DNA of 64,000 bases from Bog-756 sp963710495 (GTDB lineage Bacteria > Actinomycetota > Acidimicrobiia > Acidimicrobiales > RAAP-2). Positions 26,689 through 35,284 of the stretch are shown one piece after another; position 1 is the first letter of the stretch; the number at the start of each line of letters is the position of its first letter. A program made the position numbers and the translations under genes. Below the pieces are notes generated by a model. It was given only the letters and a program-made list of their open reading frames with translations, had not been told where the DNA came from and did no database searches. The stretch lies in NCBI GenBank assembly GCA_963710495.1, contig CAVQAI010000009.1, positions 620,001-684,000 of the forward strand. The letters are read 5' to 3'.

Positions 26689-27132
26689 ATGGCCGAGTTA
26701 CCGATGCTTTCGGACGAGATGGTGCTCGCACATTTCATCGTCTCCGACAACGTGGATCGTTCCCGCCGGTTCTACACCGAAGTGCTGGGCGGCGAAGCGG
26801 TCGTCTCGGGAGAGCCGACCTACGTCGCCTTGGCCAACAGCTGGATCATCATCAATGTCGGCGGTGGCCCGACCGACGACAAGCCGGACACCACGCTCGA
26901 GACACCGCATGACCTGGACCGGGTAAGCACTTTTCTCAATATCCGGGTTGCGGATATCCGACGTGCCTACGACGAGTGGCGGGCGCGGGGAGCCGTATTC
27001 CTCACGCCGCCCAAACAGCACGAAAGCGAGATCCGTTGCTATATGCGCGATCCGGATGGTTACCTGATCGAGGTTGGTCAAACCACCACGACCAGGGGTT
27101 GGCGACCACCGCCTCCGACAACGCAGAGATGA
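26689..27132 (+). CDS. VOC (glyoxalase/bleomycin-resistance) family protein
   Basis: This 147-residue protein has the VOC pattern: LAHFIVSDNVDRSRRFYTEVLGG, VALANSWIIINVGGGP, FLNIRVADIRRAYDEW and the C-terminal CYMRDPDGYLIEVGQ, whose Glu is a likely metal ligand. CTGGAGG lies 6 bases upstream of the ATG. A close paralogue lies at 34718-35149 on the other strand. VOC enzymes act on diverse substrates; which one is not deducible. Confidence 0.88.
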   Translation: MAELPMLSDEMVLAHFIVSDNVDRSRRFYTEVLGGEAVVSGEPTYVALANSWIIINVGGGPTDDKPDTTLETPHDLDRVSTFLNIRVADIRRAYDEWRARGAVFLTPPKQHESEIRCYMRDPDGYLIEVGQTTTTRGWRPPPPTTQR

Positions 27133-27161
27133 CGTTCACCGACCTGCACTCAACCGCACGG

Positions 27162-27782
27162 CTACAAGCCACCACGTTTGATGCCGATGGTCCCACCCTC
27201 GGTGAATCGGATCGGTTCATCGATCGCATCGACGAGGAACATCTCTCGATCGCCGCGGTCCCAGGCCTGGCGAAGCCCTGGTGCGCCCAAATCAAAATCC
27301 GGACGGACTTTCTGTAGAAGGGCGCGTAGATCCACGTGCAACTCGTGCATGGTGGGTCGGCCCCAGTACCAGTAGCCGTTGTAGATGCTGAAGATCCGAA
27401 GACCGGGCTCCAGAACAAAGGTGTGAGGAACCATGGGATTGTGAGGATCCGTGAACTCCTCGATGTCGAGGTCGTGTTGCACGGTTCTCGCGGGGTCACC
27501 CAGAAAAGGCCACGGGGCGCCCACAGAGTCGCGGAACTCGTTGAGGTTGAGTGGGTTGTCCGTGGAGATCACGACGAGCCGCGTGTATGCGACCCGGAAC
27601 TCAGGGTAACTCTCCACCAGATTCCTGAGGAACCGATGCTCCTTGGGGTCGTACGACCCTCGCGACAGATGGAGGACCATCGGGTTGCCGCCCTGGAGCT
27701 CGGAGAGCCTCCGAGGGACCCCAGCCTGGTCCTCGAGCTGGTAGTCGGGGAAGGTGCTTCCAACAACGATGTCTTCTCTCAA
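27162..27782 (-). CDS. Redoxin (AhpC/TSA-like) lacking the peroxidatic cysteine
   Basis: This 206-residue protein is a thioredoxin-fold redoxin starting at a TTG (27782) with GGAGG 7 bases upstream. It aligns position by position with the paralogue at 28886-29488, but residue 45 is Asp (RGSYDPKEH) where the paralogue has Cys (RGNYCPKEH). Hence it cannot use the usual peroxidatic Cys. The rest is well conserved, including FVLEPGLRIFSIYNGYWYWGRP, so it is probably a binding or partner subunit rather than debris. It is the last gene of a three-gene operon with a nitronate monooxygenase and the Cys-bearing paralogue. Confidence 0.82.
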   Translation of the reverse strand: MREDIVVGSTFPDYQLEDQAGVPRRLSELQGGNPMVLHLSRGSYDPKEHRFLRNLVESYPEFRVAYTRLVVISTDNPLNLNEFRDSVGAPWPFLGDPARTVQHDLDIEEFTDPHNPMVPHTFVLEPGLRIFSIYNGYWYWGRPTMHELHVDLRALLQKVRPDFDLGAPGLRQAWDRGDREMFLVDAIDEPIRFTEGGTIGIKRGGL

Positions 27783-27843
27783 CCGGTTTCCTCCAATCGC
27801 TCGACCTACGGAGTCATCGACGCCGGCGGCACGCCGGCTTCGC

Positions 27844-28803
27844 CTACAAGCCCGAGACGAGCTCGGCCACGATCTCTGCTGCTGATTGTGGCTGCCTGGC
27901 GAGCGCCACGCTCTGTCCGGCCCACAATGAGAGGGCTTCGATTTCACCGGTGGTACCGACCATCGGCGCGGCCGGCTCGTACCGGAGGATTTGTTCGCCG
28001 GAGGCGAAGTGCCCGATGACATCACCTTCTCCCGGTCGGCTCCCCGGCGGGGGCCGGCCCGCGGCCTCCCACACCTCGGCGGTCGAGTTGCGGAGGGCGC
28101 GGTGGGGGGCGTCCGGCCAGCCGACCTCGTACAGGTCGGCGTACCACTGGGCGTCGGTCTCGGCGGCGTCGATCAGACGACGGCGATACTCCTCGTGGAC
28201 GGGCATCTCCTGGGCAAGCAGGAACCGGGTACCCAGCCACGCCGCTTGAGCGCCCAGCGCGAGCACAGCGGCCACCCCGCGGGCGTCCCCGATCCCGCCG
28301 GCCGCGATCACCGGCACCGGCGCCACTGCGTCCACGACGACCGGCACCAAGGGAAGCGTGGCGACCCCACTCCGCACGTGCCCGCCGGCCTCCCAACCCT
28401 GCGCCACCACGACATCAACTCCGCTGGCGGCGGCCCGCCGGGCCTCTTCCGCGCTGGCAACCGTCTGCAGAACGACTCCGTCGGCGTCGTGGACCCGCTC
28501 GACGTAGCTGGCGGGATCTCCCCAGAAGAGCGACACGATCCGCAGACCGGCTTCAAGGGCCTCGTCGAGCCTCCGGTGCTGGTCGCTGCCGATGATGAGG
28601 TTGCCGCCGAACGGACGATCGGTGAGCGCCGCCGTCTCCCGAACCACGTCCCCGGCCGGAGTGGACCACGTCAGCGCCAACATGCCGAGCGCGCCGGTAT
28701 TCGAGACGGCGGCCGCCAGTTCGGGCACCGCCGACATCGGCGCCTGGACGATCGGCTGTTCAACCCCGAGCAGGTCGCAGACCGGCGTTCGCACCCACAC
28801 CAC
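27844..28803 (-). CDS. Nitronate monooxygenase-like FMN oxidoreductase
   Basis: This 319-residue TIM-barrel protein has the 2-nitropropane dioxygenase pattern: CDLLGVEQPIVQAPMS, GALGMLALTW, AQGWEAGGHVRSG (His of the EAGGH motif is the usual catalytic base), PVIAAGGIGDARGVAAVLALGAQAAWLGTRFL. Such FMN enzymes oxidise alkyl nitronates or act as enoyl-reductase-like proteins. It is flanked closely by two redoxin paralogues (61 and 82 bases), forming a likely operon. The GTG at 28803 is the start used here. Confidence 0.88.
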   Translation of the reverse strand: MVWVRTPVCDLLGVEQPIVQAPMSAVPELAAAVSNTGALGMLALTWSTPAGDVVRETAALTDRPFGGNLIIGSDQHRRLDEALEAGLRIVSLFWGDPASYVERVHDADGVVLQTVASAEEARRAAASGVDVVVAQGWEAGGHVRSGVATLPLVPVVVDAVAPVPVIAAGGIGDARGVAAVLALGAQAAWLGTRFLLAQEMPVHEEYRRRLIDAAETDAQWYADLYEVGWPDAPHRALRNSTAEVWEAAGRPPPGSRPGEGDVIGHFASGEQILRYEPAAPMVGTTGEIEALSLWAGQSVALARQPQSAAEIVAELVSGL

Positions 28804-28885
28804 CTACCCGTTCGCTCCGGCTGGCAGCGCCTGCAGCCAGCCCCGACGTGGGCCCGTCTGCCGGCGCAGGCAGATCCACATTCAG

Positions 28886-29488
28886 TTATGACTGATACGA
28901 CGACGGCATCGACTGAGGAGCTCGCTTGTTCCACCCGTGGAAGTTCGTGTAGTCGCCCGCATTCCAGGCCTCGCGCAGACCCGGCTTGCTCAGGTCCCAG
29001 TCGGGGCGGATCTCGCTCGACGCAGCGCACAAGTCGCGCCAAAGGTCGTAAAACGACGGACGTCCCCAGAACCAGTACCCGTTGTAGATACTGTGAATCA
29101 CGAGTCCCGGCTTGAGCACGAGCGTGTGGGGGACCATCGGGTCGTGCTCGGGGTCGGTGTATTCCTGGATGTCGAGATCCCTCTGAACCGTCCGATCCGG
29201 ATCGGAGAGGAAGGTCCACTGGGCGCCAACCGATGCGCGGAACTCCTGCGTCGTGTGGTGGTCGTCGGTTGAGATCGTGACGATCTGGGTGTACGAGACG
29301 GCGACCTTCGGATAGTTCGCCGCCAGCTCCAGGTGCTGCTGGTGCTCCTTCGGGCAGTAATTGCCCCGCGCCAGGGTCAGCACCATCGGGTCGTCGCCCT
29401 GGAGCTCGCTGAGCTTGCGCACCGTGTTGGTGTGGTCCGGCAAGGCGTACTCGGGGAACGTGCCGCCGGGTCTGATGTCGGGCCGCAT
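28886..29488 (-). CDS. Redoxin (AhpC/TSA-like, peroxiredoxin family)
   Basis: This 200-residue protein has the redoxin fold with RGNYCPKEH, in which Cys45 is the candidate peroxidatic residue, then SVGAQWTFLSDPDRTVQRDLDIQEY, PHTLVLKPG and YNGYWFWGRPS. It is likely a thiol peroxidase or other thiol-disulfide redox protein, and is first in an operon with a nitronate monooxygenase and a Cys-less paralogue. The resolving partner is not visible. Confidence 0.85.
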   Translation of the reverse strand: MRPDIRPGGTFPEYALPDHTNTVRKLSELQGDDPMVLTLARGNYCPKEHQQHLELAANYPKVAVSYTQIVTISTDDHHTTQEFRASVGAQWTFLSDPDRTVQRDLDIQEYTDPEHDPMVPHTLVLKPGLVIHSIYNGYWFWGRPSFYDLWRDLCAASSEIRPDWDLSKPGLREAWNAGDYTNFHGWNKRAPQSMPSSYQS

Positions 29489-29765
29489 GGATCACCGTCT
29501 CTTTCCGTGCCTCAGGCGCGCCACCTCCGCGGCGGAGTCGAGCCCATCCCACCCAGCGACGGACGAGCCTGTCGTCTGAACATTACCCTTCGCGACCGCC
29601 ATGGCCACCTCCTCATCGCCCACATCGCCCACAGCGCCCACATCGCCGTCGATCATCACCTGAGACGGCCACAGCAGCGGAAGGGGTTCCGACCACAATG
29701 GGCGGGACCCGAACCACCTGAGCTGTCAGGTACCGTTCCCTCGCCCGCCGGAAGAGGAGCTGCCC

Positions 29766-31658
29766 ATGAGCACAACTCCCATTGGGGACTATGCGCTGCT
29801 GTCGGACCGGCACAGTGCGGCCCTGGTCAGCCGGCAGGGGTCGATCGACTGGTTGTGCTTCCCCCGCTTCGACAGCGCCTCCATCTTCGGTCGACTCCTC
29901 GGCGACACGGCCGGCCACTGGGCGATCCGGGCGGCGGGTGCCACGCAGGTGACTCGCCGCTACCTGGACCGCACCATGGTGCTGGAGACCACCTCCAGTA
30001 CGCCGACGGGCACGGTCGCCATCACCGACGCCTTGGCCATGGGCGACGGCAACCGGGGCCATGAGCTCGGGAAGGGTGCGCCCCATCTTCTGCTGCGGCG
30101 GGCGACGTGCGTGGAAGGAGAGGTCGAGTTGTCCCTGCAGTACGTCCCGCGCCCCGAGTACGGTCTGGTCCACCCGCTGCTCGACGCCGTGGACGGTGGG
30201 GTCGGTGCGTTCGGCGGCTCCGATGTGCTGGTCCTCTCGTGTCCGATGCCTCTGACTGTCGACCAGTCGTCGGCCTCTGGCCAGCTCCAGCTCCGCCAGG
30301 GCGAGAGCGCCGGCTTCGCTCTCCACCACGCCAAGCAGGCCGGGACGGATACGGCGAGGGTCTGGAGCCAATCCGAGATCGGTGCACGGTTCGACGACAC
30401 CGTGTCGGCCTGGGAGTCATGGTCGGACCTCCACCAGGCCTATGTGGGTCCGTGGCGAGACCTGGTGCACCACAGCGGACGGGTGCTCCAGGCGCTGTCC
30501 TTTGCGCCCACCGGTGCGATCTGCGCCGCCGCCACCACTTCGTTGCCGGAGGCGGTTGGCGGCACCCGAAACTGGGACTATCGCTACGCCTGGGTCCGGG
30601 ACGCTTCACTCACCATCCAAGCCCTGTGGGTGGCGGCCTGTCCTGACGAGGCCAATCAGTTCTTCGACTACATGGCCACCTCGGCGGCCGGCACGCTCGA
30701 CCGGGGCGGTGACCTACAGATCATGTTCGGCATCGGTGGCGAACGGGACCTGACCGAACGGGAGCTCCCCCGCCTCGAGGGCTGGCGACACTCTGTCCCG
30801 GTGCGCATCGGAAACGATGCGTGGAGCCAGCGACAGCTCGACGTCTACGGCGAGCTGCTCAGCGCCGCCCATCGCCTCTCTGACCACCTCTTCGACACCG
30901 CCACCCGGCGGGTTGGGCCATTGGCCGCCCCCGACAAATGGGGTGCACCCCCCGCCCTGGCGCCGGCCACTCGACGGTTCCTCGTCCAACTCGCCGACAC
31001 CGCCGCTCGGCGTTGGCAGGAGAAGGACCAAGGGATCTGGGAGGTCCGGGGCGAGCCCCGCGACTTCTTGTACTCCAAGCTCATGTGCTGGGTGGCCCTC
31101 GACCGGGCGGTGGCTTTGGCCGACGGTCTGGACGCCTCCGACCGGGTCGAGGCATGGAAGCAGACCCAGGACCAGATCCGCCAGGCCATTTTGACCAGGG
31201 GCTGGAGCGACCGGGCCAATGCTTTCACCCAGTCCTTCGGCTCCGACGAGCTCGACGCCTCCAACCTGATGCTGCCTCTGGTCGGGTTCCTTCCCGCCGA
31301 CGACCCCAGAGTGCTGTCCACCATCGGCGCGACGGAAGAGCGCCTCACCGACGAACGGGGCCTGGTCTACCGCTACCGGTCCCACGACGGGCTCGAGGGC
31401 GAGGAAGGCACGTTCCTGTTGTGCACGTTTTGGCTGGCCCAGGCCCTGGCCCGGGCCGGGCAGCCGGCTCGGGCCCGCACCGTCTTCGAACGGGCCGCCG
31501 CGTTCGTGAACGACGTCGGCTTGCTGGCGGAGGAGGTCGATCCCGTCAGCGGGGAGCTCTTGGGCAACTTCCCCCAGGCCTTCAGCCACATCGGGCTGGT
31601 CAATGCGGCCTGGGCGATTTCGGAGACCGAGCTCCGGCAGACGTCGGACCACCCTTGA
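29766..31658 (+). CDS. Glycoside hydrolase family 15 (glucoamylase/trehalase-like)
   Basis: This 630-residue protein starts with the GH15 signature PIGDYALLSDRHSAALVSRQGSIDWLCFPRFDS, has GTRNWDYRYAWVRDASLTIQAL, DRGGDLQIMFGIGGER, and EGEEGTFLLCTFW with the predicted catalytic Glu. GH15 enzymes hydrolyse terminal alpha-glucosides or trehalose, and actinobacterial forms of this length are often trehalases. No signal peptide is visible. GGAAGAGGAG lies just upstream. The stop overlaps the next gene's TTG start (TTGA). Confidence 0.93.
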   Translation: MSTTPIGDYALLSDRHSAALVSRQGSIDWLCFPRFDSASIFGRLLGDTAGHWAIRAAGATQVTRRYLDRTMVLETTSSTPTGTVAITDALAMGDGNRGHELGKGAPHLLLRRATCVEGEVELSLQYVPRPEYGLVHPLLDAVDGGVGAFGGSDVLVLSCPMPLTVDQSSASGQLQLRQGESAGFALHHAKQAGTDTARVWSQSEIGARFDDTVSAWESWSDLHQAYVGPWRDLVHHSGRVLQALSFAPTGAICAAATTSLPEAVGGTRNWDYRYAWVRDASLTIQALWVAACPDEANQFFDYMATSAAGTLDRGGDLQIMFGIGGERDLTERELPRLEGWRHSVPVRIGNDAWSQRQLDVYGELLSAAHRLSDHLFDTATRRVGPLAAPDKWGAPPALAPATRRFLVQLADTAARRWQEKDQGIWEVRGEPRDFLYSKLMCWVALDRAVALADGLDASDRVEAWKQTQDQIRQAILTRGWSDRANAFTQSFGSDELDASNLMLPLVGFLPADDPRVLSTIGATEERLTDERGLVYRYRSHDGLEGEEGTFLLCTFWLAQALARAGQPARARTVFERAAAFVNDVGLLAEEVDPVSGELLGNFPQAFSHIGLVNAAWAISETELRQTSDHP

Positions 31659-33130
31659 GCGCGGTGGCCCACGAACTTCCGCCTCTCGACCGGCCCGGGA
31701 GCCGCCTCCGCCCCTGGCAGGCCCTCGGCCGTGCCATCGCGGCGGTCCCCGCCTGGCCCGAAGCCGTCGGCGGCGTGCCCCCGGTTCCCCGGCCGGTCTC
31801 GACCGAACGGGCCCACCGGCCCGGTGTGACGGGCTTCGATCTACTCGTCCACCTCTTCGTGGGCCACGACGCGGTCGACGCCCGGGCGCTGGCCGAGCGG
31901 ATCCGGCCGGCCAAGCTGGCCGACCTCGAGGGCTGCGGGCTCCTCGAGCGGTCCGGGACCGAGGTCCTCTCGCGGTTCGGGATCGAGCGGTGGGGCGGAG
32001 TCGCCGTCCTCCACGACTGGCCCGAGTGGCGCGACGCGCCCGGCTACGTGATGGGCGTGACCAACGCGGCGCGGTCACTCGCCTGGTGCACGCCGCGTGC
32101 GCCAACCGGGCGGGTGCTCGACCTCGGGACCGGCTCAGGCGTCCAGGCCCTCTGTGCCGCCAACCACGCCGACACGGTGGTCGCCGTCGACGTCAACCCG
32201 AGGGCGGTGGCCATGACCGAGGCATCGGCCGCGCTCTGCGGCACCGACCGGGTCGAGGCGCGCCAAGGCTCGTGGTTCGAGCCGGTGGCGGGCGAGTCAT
32301 TCGACCTCGTGGTGACCAACCCGCCGTTCGTGATCTCGCCGGAGAACCGGTTGGTCTACCGCGACGGCGGGCGGCAGGCCGACGAGCTGTGTGGCGTGCT
32401 GCTCGCCGACCTACCGGGCGTCCTCACGCCGGGCGGGCGGGCGGTGATGCTCGCCGAGTGGGCCCAGCGGTCCGGAGCGGAGTGGTCGACCACCCCGTTG
32501 CGTTGGCTCGAACCGCTCGACGCGGCCGGCATCGTCGTTCGCTACGGCGACTCGACCCCTCTCGAGTACGCAACGCGGTGGAACCAGGCGGTGGCCCCCG
32601 ACCCGGCCGCCCTTCGCCGCACCGTGCGGGCCTGGCTGGCCGAGTACGAGCGTCTTGACCTCGAGCACATGTACGAAGGCGTGATCTGTCTCGATCGGCC
32701 CCGGGATGCACACCCAGAGGCTCCCCACTCGTGGGCCATCGTCGCCGATCGTTTCCTCGACGGCCCGGGAGGCGATCAGCTGTCCGACGTGCTCGACGGC
32801 CACATGATGAGTGAGGGAGCGGAGCCGGAGGCGTTGTCCGACCTTCTCGTCTGGCCGGTCGCCGGTCACCGTTTCGACCAGGAGCTGACCTTCGATGGCG
32901 ACGAGTACCTCCTGGGTCGTATCCGCGGTGGCTTCCCCACGGGAGCTGGGATCGACGCCGCGGTCACCCCCGTCGAGCTGCAGGCTCTGCTCACCGTCGA
33001 ACCGGGGGTTGCGCTCGGCGACGCCATGTACGGAATGGACGGAGAGGGTCTCGAACGACATGAGGTGTTCGACCTCATCATTCGTCTGGCGCGAGCGGGA
33101 CTCGTCCGGTTGACGAGATCGACGACCTAG
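31655..33130 (+). CDS. Class I SAM-dependent methyltransferase (small-domain type with NPPF motif)
   Basis: This 491-residue protein contains VLDLGTGSGVQALCAANHADTVVAVDVNP (SAM-binding motif) and VTNPPFVISPEN (the NPPF motif of HemK/PrmC and N6-adenine methyltransferases) with long helical N- and C-terminal extensions. This actinobacterial family is usually annotated as methyltransferase with an unknown target. The TTG start at 31655 overlaps the GH15 stop; a GTG at 31664 is an alternative. A nucleic acid or protein substrate is likely from the NPPF motif. Confidence 0.85.
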   Translation: MSAVAHELPPLDRPGSRLRPWQALGRAIAAVPAWPEAVGGVPPVPRPVSTERAHRPGVTGFDLLVHLFVGHDAVDARALAERIRPAKLADLEGCGLLERSGTEVLSRFGIERWGGVAVLHDWPEWRDAPGYVMGVTNAARSLAWCTPRAPTGRVLDLGTGSGVQALCAANHADTVVAVDVNPRAVAMTEASAALCGTDRVEARQGSWFEPVAGESFDLVVTNPPFVISPENRLVYRDGGRQADELCGVLLADLPGVLTPGGRAVMLAEWAQRSGAEWSTTPLRWLEPLDAAGIVVRYGDSTPLEYATRWNQAVAPDPAALRRTVRAWLAEYERLDLEHMYEGVICLDRPRDAHPEAPHSWAIVADRFLDGPGGDQLSDVLDGHMMSEGAEPEALSDLLVWPVAGHRFDQELTFDGDEYLLGRIRGGFPTGAGIDAAVTPVELQALLTVEPGVALGDAMYGMDGEGLERHEVFDLIIRLARAGLVRLTRSTT

Positions 33131-33205
33131 ACCGTTGACCAAACGACGCCCGTTGTTCATGATGGAGGGAGGGCAGGGGGCCGGGGCAATCCGAGAGGAG
33201 CAGCC

Positions 33206-33886
33206 ATGGGCGGCAATTCGAAGAGGCGCACGGTGGCAGCCGGATCGTTGGCGGGCATCGCGGTGGCCGCGGGTGTGACGTGGTCGCCGCTGGGTGCAAC
33301 GGCCGGCGCCGCGCCGCGACCAACGGTCGACGCAACCCACCTCACCCTCAAGTGCGACTCGGTGACCGCGAAGATCAAGTTCGACGGGGGGCTCCATACC
33401 GTCGGCGGCGGCGGGGGCACCGGCCAGCTGACCATCAAGGGCGAGGACTGCACGGCCTCCAACCCGGCGACCGGTGGCGGGGGCAACGTGTCGATCATCG
33501 CAGTCCTGGTGAAGGGACCGATCACGTTCTCCAACGCCAGCTGCTCGGCGATCACCGACGGGACGGAGGTGCTCAACGCTCCGACGCTCACGATGAAGTA
33601 CAAGACTGCTCCGGACTCGGCCAAGCTGACTCAGAAGGTGACGGTCCTCACCGGTCTGGTGCTGAGTTCCTCGATCGATACCACCGGCAATCCGACCTTC
33701 GGGCCGCCCCCACCCGGCGTCGACCCCACCGCCGTGGAATCGGGCCCCTTCGCCGGCCTCGACGGCGGAGCGACGACGCAGTTCAACCTCGGCAACAGCT
33801 CGTTCCTCACCCACAAGGACAAGTGCGACCGGCCCGGCGGGCTGAAGACGATCGCCATGGGAGACGGGAGCGTCTTCATCGGCTGA
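33206..33886 (+). CDS. Secreted hypothetical protein
   Basis: This 226-residue protein begins with a signal-like segment (RRTVAAGSLAGIAVAAGVTW) and a likely cleavage site near AGAAPRP, followed by a beta-rich Gly/Thr/Asn-rich secreted domain with three Cys. GAGAGGAG lies upstream of the ATG. I do not recognise a family. It lies after the methyltransferase and before a Vgb-like fragment. Confidence 0.7.
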   Translation: MGGNSKRRTVAAGSLAGIAVAAGVTWSPLGATAGAAPRPTVDATHLTLKCDSVTAKIKFDGGLHTVGGGGGTGQLTIKGEDCTASNPATGGGGNVSIIAVLVKGPITFSNASCSAITDGTEVLNAPTLTMKYKTAPDSAKLTQKVTVLTGLVLSSSIDTTGNPTFGPPPPGVDPTAVESGPFAGLDGGATTQFNLGNSSFLTHKDKCDRPGGLKTIAMGDGSVFIG

Positions 33887-33972
33887 TCGCAACGCCACCG
33901 GCGCGGCGTCGGCCACCGTCGGAACCTGCTGGTGGCACTCCCTTCGGACTCGCTCGGAGACCGACCGGCTAG

Positions 33973-34394
33973 TTGAGCGGAATGAGGCTGACGAAGGGGC
34001 GCCGGTTGCTGGTGTTCACCGCCGCGGGGTGGTGTCCCACTTCGCCAGCACGTCCATCGACGGCCCCGACACCATCGTGGCCGGACCGGACGGCGCCCTG
34101 TGGTTCACCAACTTCCTCAACGACTCGATCGGGCGGATCACCACCGGAGGGCTGGCGACCAAGCACACCGGCGTGGGCATCAATGGACCGGTGGGGATCG
34201 CCGTCGGATCGGACGGTGCCCTGTGGTTCACCAACTACGCCGGAAACTCGATCGGGCGAATGACCACGTTCGGCATGGTCACCAACTACACGGCGCCAAC
34301 GCTCGATCGTCCCTTCGCCATCGCCCGCGGTCCGGACACCGCCCTCTGGTTCACCAACCGGCTCGGCAACTCGATCGGGCGCATCTCCGGTTGA
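33973..34394 (+). pseudogene. Vgb (virginiamycin B lyase)-like beta-propeller fragment
   Basis: From about 34029 the reading gives three tandem blades with GPDGALWFTNFLNDSIGRIT, GSDGALWFTNYAGNSIGRMT and GPDTALWFTNRLGNSIGRIS, the unmistakable Vgb/SMP-30-like repeat. A full Vgb has about seven blades and 290 residues; here only about 120-140 residues exist. The N-terminal codons RRLLVFTAAG are in another frame, consistent with one missing G at about 34027. It is best read as a broken or truncated member; the WFTN motif may still fold partly but activity is unlikely. Confidence 0.75.
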
Positions 34395-34466
34395 AACGGC
34401 ACCCGGTCGCCCCCATCGCGCCTCGGTGGCCTCCGAGACATCCAGCAGAAAGAAGGAGCCTGCAGA

Positions 34467-34660
34467 ATCGCTGACATCCTCGGGCCGCAGGGACTGATCG
34501 GCTCCTCGTGGTCGCCGTCGTGATCTTCGGGGGGAGCCAGATCCCCAGATTGGCGCGCTCCCTGGGGTCCATCCCGAGCGAGTTCAAGAAGGCACGCCAG
34601 GACGGGGCGGCCGCCTTGGAACCGCCCGACCAACGCGATACGCCGGTTCGGTCGGACTGA
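34467..34660 (+). CDS. TatA/TatE-like twin-arginine translocase subunit (frameshifted, non-ATG start)
   Basis: The region encodes ADILGPQGLI, then, after a single-base slip near 34497-34501, LLVVAVVIFGGSQIPRLARS and LGSIPSEFKKARQDG. That is the TatA signature: one short membrane helix, the FG motif, an amphipathic helix and a charged tail, about 64 residues. AAGGAG is at 34453-34458. The codon at the expected start (34467) is ATC, so either a rare start is used or this codon is also mis-sequenced. TatA forms the pore for folded Tat substrates; a Tat-like GH3 signal occurs at 22.7 kb. Confidence 0.6.
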
Positions 34661-34717
34661 CGTTCCCGACGGGAGGCGATCCCTTGCCGACGACGGCCTA
34701 CGCCCGATTCGGACCCT

Positions 34718-35149
34718 TCAGGACCAGGGCGCCCAGTCCCCCGCTGGGTCAGTGGTTTGCCCCACCTCGATCAGATACCCGTCGGGATCGCGGATGTAGC
34801 AACGAATCTCGTACTGGTGCTGCTTCGGCGGCGTCAGGAATTGAGCACCCCGGGCGCTCCATTCGGCGTACACGGCCTGGATGTCTTCGACCCGGATGTT
34901 GAGGAAGCTGCTGACCCGGTCGGGGTCGCGTGGCGTCTCCAGGGTGACCGTGGGTTTGTCGTCGGTCGGGGCTCCGCCGACATTGATGATGATCCAGCTG
35001 TTGGCCAGGGCCACATAGGTCGGCCCTCCGGAGAAGACCACCCTGCCGCCGAGCACTTCGGTGTAGAAGCGTTTCGAGCGTTCGACGTCGTCCGAGACGA
35101 TGAAGTGGGCCAGCAGAATTCCTTCTGCGGGCGGGGTGAATTCGGCCAT
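34718..35149 (-). CDS. VOC family protein, paralogue of 26689-27132
   Basis: This 143-residue VOC protein shares ILLAHFIVSDDVERSKRFY, VALANSWIIINVGGAP and CYIRDPDGYLIEVGQT with the protein at 26689-27132, clearly more similar to each other than to generic VOC members. The conserved His and Glu are both present. It may be an enzyme duplicated within the region. Function beyond the fold is unknown. Confidence 0.88.
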   Translation of the reverse strand: MAEFTPPAEGILLAHFIVSDDVERSKRFYTEVLGGRVVFSGGPTYVALANSWIIINVGGAPTDDKPTVTLETPRDPDRVSSFLNIRVEDIQAVYAEWSARGAQFLTPPKQHQYEIRCYIRDPDGYLIEVGQTTDPAGDWAPWS

Positions 35150-35284
35150 CTGGCACCTCCACTCGGTTGGGACTCATATCCTCTATCAGGGCAGCCACAG
35201 CCGATCTTGCGATGATCGGGGACTCAGCGGCGATGATGGCATAGCCTCAGCATCAACGCTGACCGCTCCACGGTCTGATCCGGA

